DNA of 8,065 bases from S141-55 sp964422065 (lineage in GTDB: Bacteria > Hydrothermota > Hydrothermia > WGAB01), in contig CAYQZW010000080.1 of the NCBI GenBank assembly GCA_964422065.1, positions 1 to 8,065 on the forward strand, given 5' to 3'. This document shows positions 7,013 through 8,065 of the stretch, in pieces. The position numbers were made by a program, and so were the translations under genes. Under the pieces are notes generated by a model. It was given only the letters and a program-made list of their open reading frames with translations, was not told the DNA's origin and did no database searches. Within the stretch, counting starts at the first letter, position 1. The number at the start of each line of letters is the position of its first letter.

Positions 7013-8065
7013 ATGAACAATTTGCACTTACCTAAATGGCTGCGAACGGCCTATGAGGTCCTCTGGAAGGCCTTTGGGGATCGGGAGTTTCGGTTCCAGG
7101 AGGCTGTAGACGTCTTGGTTGAGGAGAGGCAAATCGCACCCAACCAGGTAAACGTGGTTCTGGCCGAGTTGAGGAAACACGGGAGGCTCAAGGTTCGACA
7201 AGATCCAGAAGATCGCAGAAAGCGCATTTATCGGTTGACGACCCCGGGGGAACAGATTCAGCAAACCCTGTTCCCCGAAACCCCACCTGTGAAGAAAAAC
7301 TCGCTCTCACGGGCGGAGTTGGAGGCCCTTCTAAAACGTGCGGCAGACCTGATTCGGACCCGTGTGGATTACACCTACATCCTGGTTCTCCTCTTTTACA
7401 AACGCATCTGTGATAAGTGGCAGATGGAATTTCAAGAGGCGTATCAGGAGGCGGTACGGGAGGGGTTTACGGTACAGGAAGCGAAAACCGAAGCCTATCA
7501 GGCGGCGTACCATGACTTTGATATTCCTCAAGAGTTCCTCTGGGAGGAATTGCGTAAAGACCTGGAGCACCTACCGGAAAACCTCTCGCGCGCATTCAAA
7601 GCGATCGCTGAACGCAACCCCGATCTCAGGGTGATCTTTGAAAATGTGGACTTCCTCCAGTTCACCCAGAGTTACGAAAACGCTGAGATCCTTCGGCAAC
7701 TTTTTGAACTCTTTAGCAGGTATTCATTTGAGAAGGTTTCGCCGGACATCTTGGGCGATGCCTATGAGTGGATCCTGCGATACTTTGCGCCCCAGAAGGC
7801 AAAGGAGGGGGAGGTGTACACCCCCCGGGAGGTGATCCGGCTGATGGTGGAGATGTTGGATCCGCAGCCGACGGAAAGCGTCTATGACCCTGCCTGTGGT
7901 TCCGGGGGGATGCTGATCCTGGCGTACAAGCATGTGGAGGAACAACAGGGGCGGGATGAAGCAGACAAACTGTTTCTGTATGGCCAGGAAGCCAACCTCC
8001 GGACCCTGGCACTGGCCCGGATGAACCTGTACATCCACGACATCCGAAACGCCAACTTCCAGCAC
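7013..8065 (+). CDS. hsdM: Type I restriction-modification DNA methyltransferase subunit HsdM with N-terminal winged-helix domain (3' partial)
   Basis: This is the adenine-N6 methyltransferase subunit of a type I R-M system; it works with HsdS for methylation and with HsdR for cleavage. The frame runs open to the last base (351 residues seen), so the NPPF catalytic motif and the C-terminus lie off the right edge. Residues 98-245 fit the HsdM N-terminal helical domain (YILVLLFYKRICDKW at 122-136). TPREV (270-274) and SAM-binding motif I DPACGSGG (292-299) are typical of the family, and YGQE (323-326) sits where the acidic motif following motif I is expected. Unusually, residues about 1-77 look like a MarR-type winged helix: a helix-rich first part, then a basic wing with DPEDRRKRIYRLT (64-76). 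A linker (78-97) joins it to the methyltransferase. Start: an in-frame TAA at 7001-7003 makes ATG 7013 the first possible start, and it coincides with the predicted transcript start. Later in-frame starts (GTG 7289, TTG 7319) lack a Shine-Dalgarno. Confidence 0.93.
   Translation, partial: MNNLHLPKWLRTAYEVLWKAFGDREFRFQEAVDVLVEERQIAPNQVNVVLAELRKHGRLKVRQDPEDRRKRIYRLTTPGEQIQQTLFPETPPVKKNSLSRAELEALLKRAADLIRTRVDYTYILVLLFYKRICDKWQMEFQEAYQEAVREGFTVQEAKTEAYQAAYHDFDIPQEFLWEELRKDLEHLPENLSRAFKAIAERNPDLRVIFENVDFLQFTQSYENAEILRQLFELFSRYSFEKVSPDILGDAYEWILRYFAPQKAKEGEVYTPREVIRLMVEMLDPQPTESVYDPACGSGGMLILAYKHVEEQQGRDEADKLFLYGQEANLRTLALARMNLYIHDIRNANFQH

Noticed and set aside
7289..7321. Later start codon (GTG 7289 or TTG 7319) giving an HsdM without the winged helix
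   Set aside because: Neither has a Shine-Dalgarno, and the upstream frame is open with protein-like content back to ATG 7013.
4918..8065. Helicase and hsdM as parts of one novel defence system
   Set aside because: The helicase is coupled to the outer-membrane protein gene by a 3 bp gap, while hsdM has its own promoter; adjacency alone does not support a joint system.

Overview
The window suggests a diderm (two-membrane), GC-rich bacterium. It carries an Omp85-family outer-membrane protein with POTRA repeats and a class A penicillin-binding protein of the PBP1A type. The proteins are rich in Arg and Glu and poor in Cys, which would fit a thermophilic or uncultivated lineage, but I cannot name the phylum from sequence alone. 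Every supported gene is on the + strand. No tRNA, rRNA, CRISPR array or insertion sequence was seen, and no gene-free stretch exceeds 300 bases.

Bases 1-6927 hold four tightly packed genes that look like one transcription unit. They are a bifunctional peptidoglycan synthase (PBP1A family, 5' end cut off by the window), an acyl-CoA dehydrogenase, a BamA/TamA-family outer-membrane protein with three POTRA domains, and a compact Lhr-like DNA helicase. The junctions are 28 bp with a perfect Shine-Dalgarno, a TTGA stop/start overlap, and a 3 bp gap without a Shine-Dalgarno. The second and third therefore look translationally coupled. Two products build the cell envelope (wall synthesis, outer-membrane protein insertion). 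The dehydrogenase (beta-oxidation or lipid metabolism) and the helicase (DNA repair) have no obvious functional tie to them.

Bases 6870-7012 are the boundary. The 3' end of the helicase gene contains a run of C-tracts whose complement is a near-ideal G-quadruplex motif. It is followed by an 85 bp AT-rich intergenic spacer with a consensus-like sigma-70 promoter (TTGACA, 17 bp, TAAAAT). The predicted transcription start falls on the A of the next gene's ATG, so that mRNA is probably leaderless.

Bases 7013-8065 encode the first 351 residues of a type I restriction-modification methyltransferase subunit (HsdM), cut off by the right edge. Unlike textbook HsdM, it begins with about 77 residues resembling a MarR-like winged helix-turn-helix, ahead of the HsdM N-terminal helical domain and the SAM-binding motif. 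A DNA-binding domain fused to the methyltransferase, a leaderless promoter and an inverted repeat in that promoter together suggest a self-regulating restriction-modification operon. This is the most interesting part of the window.
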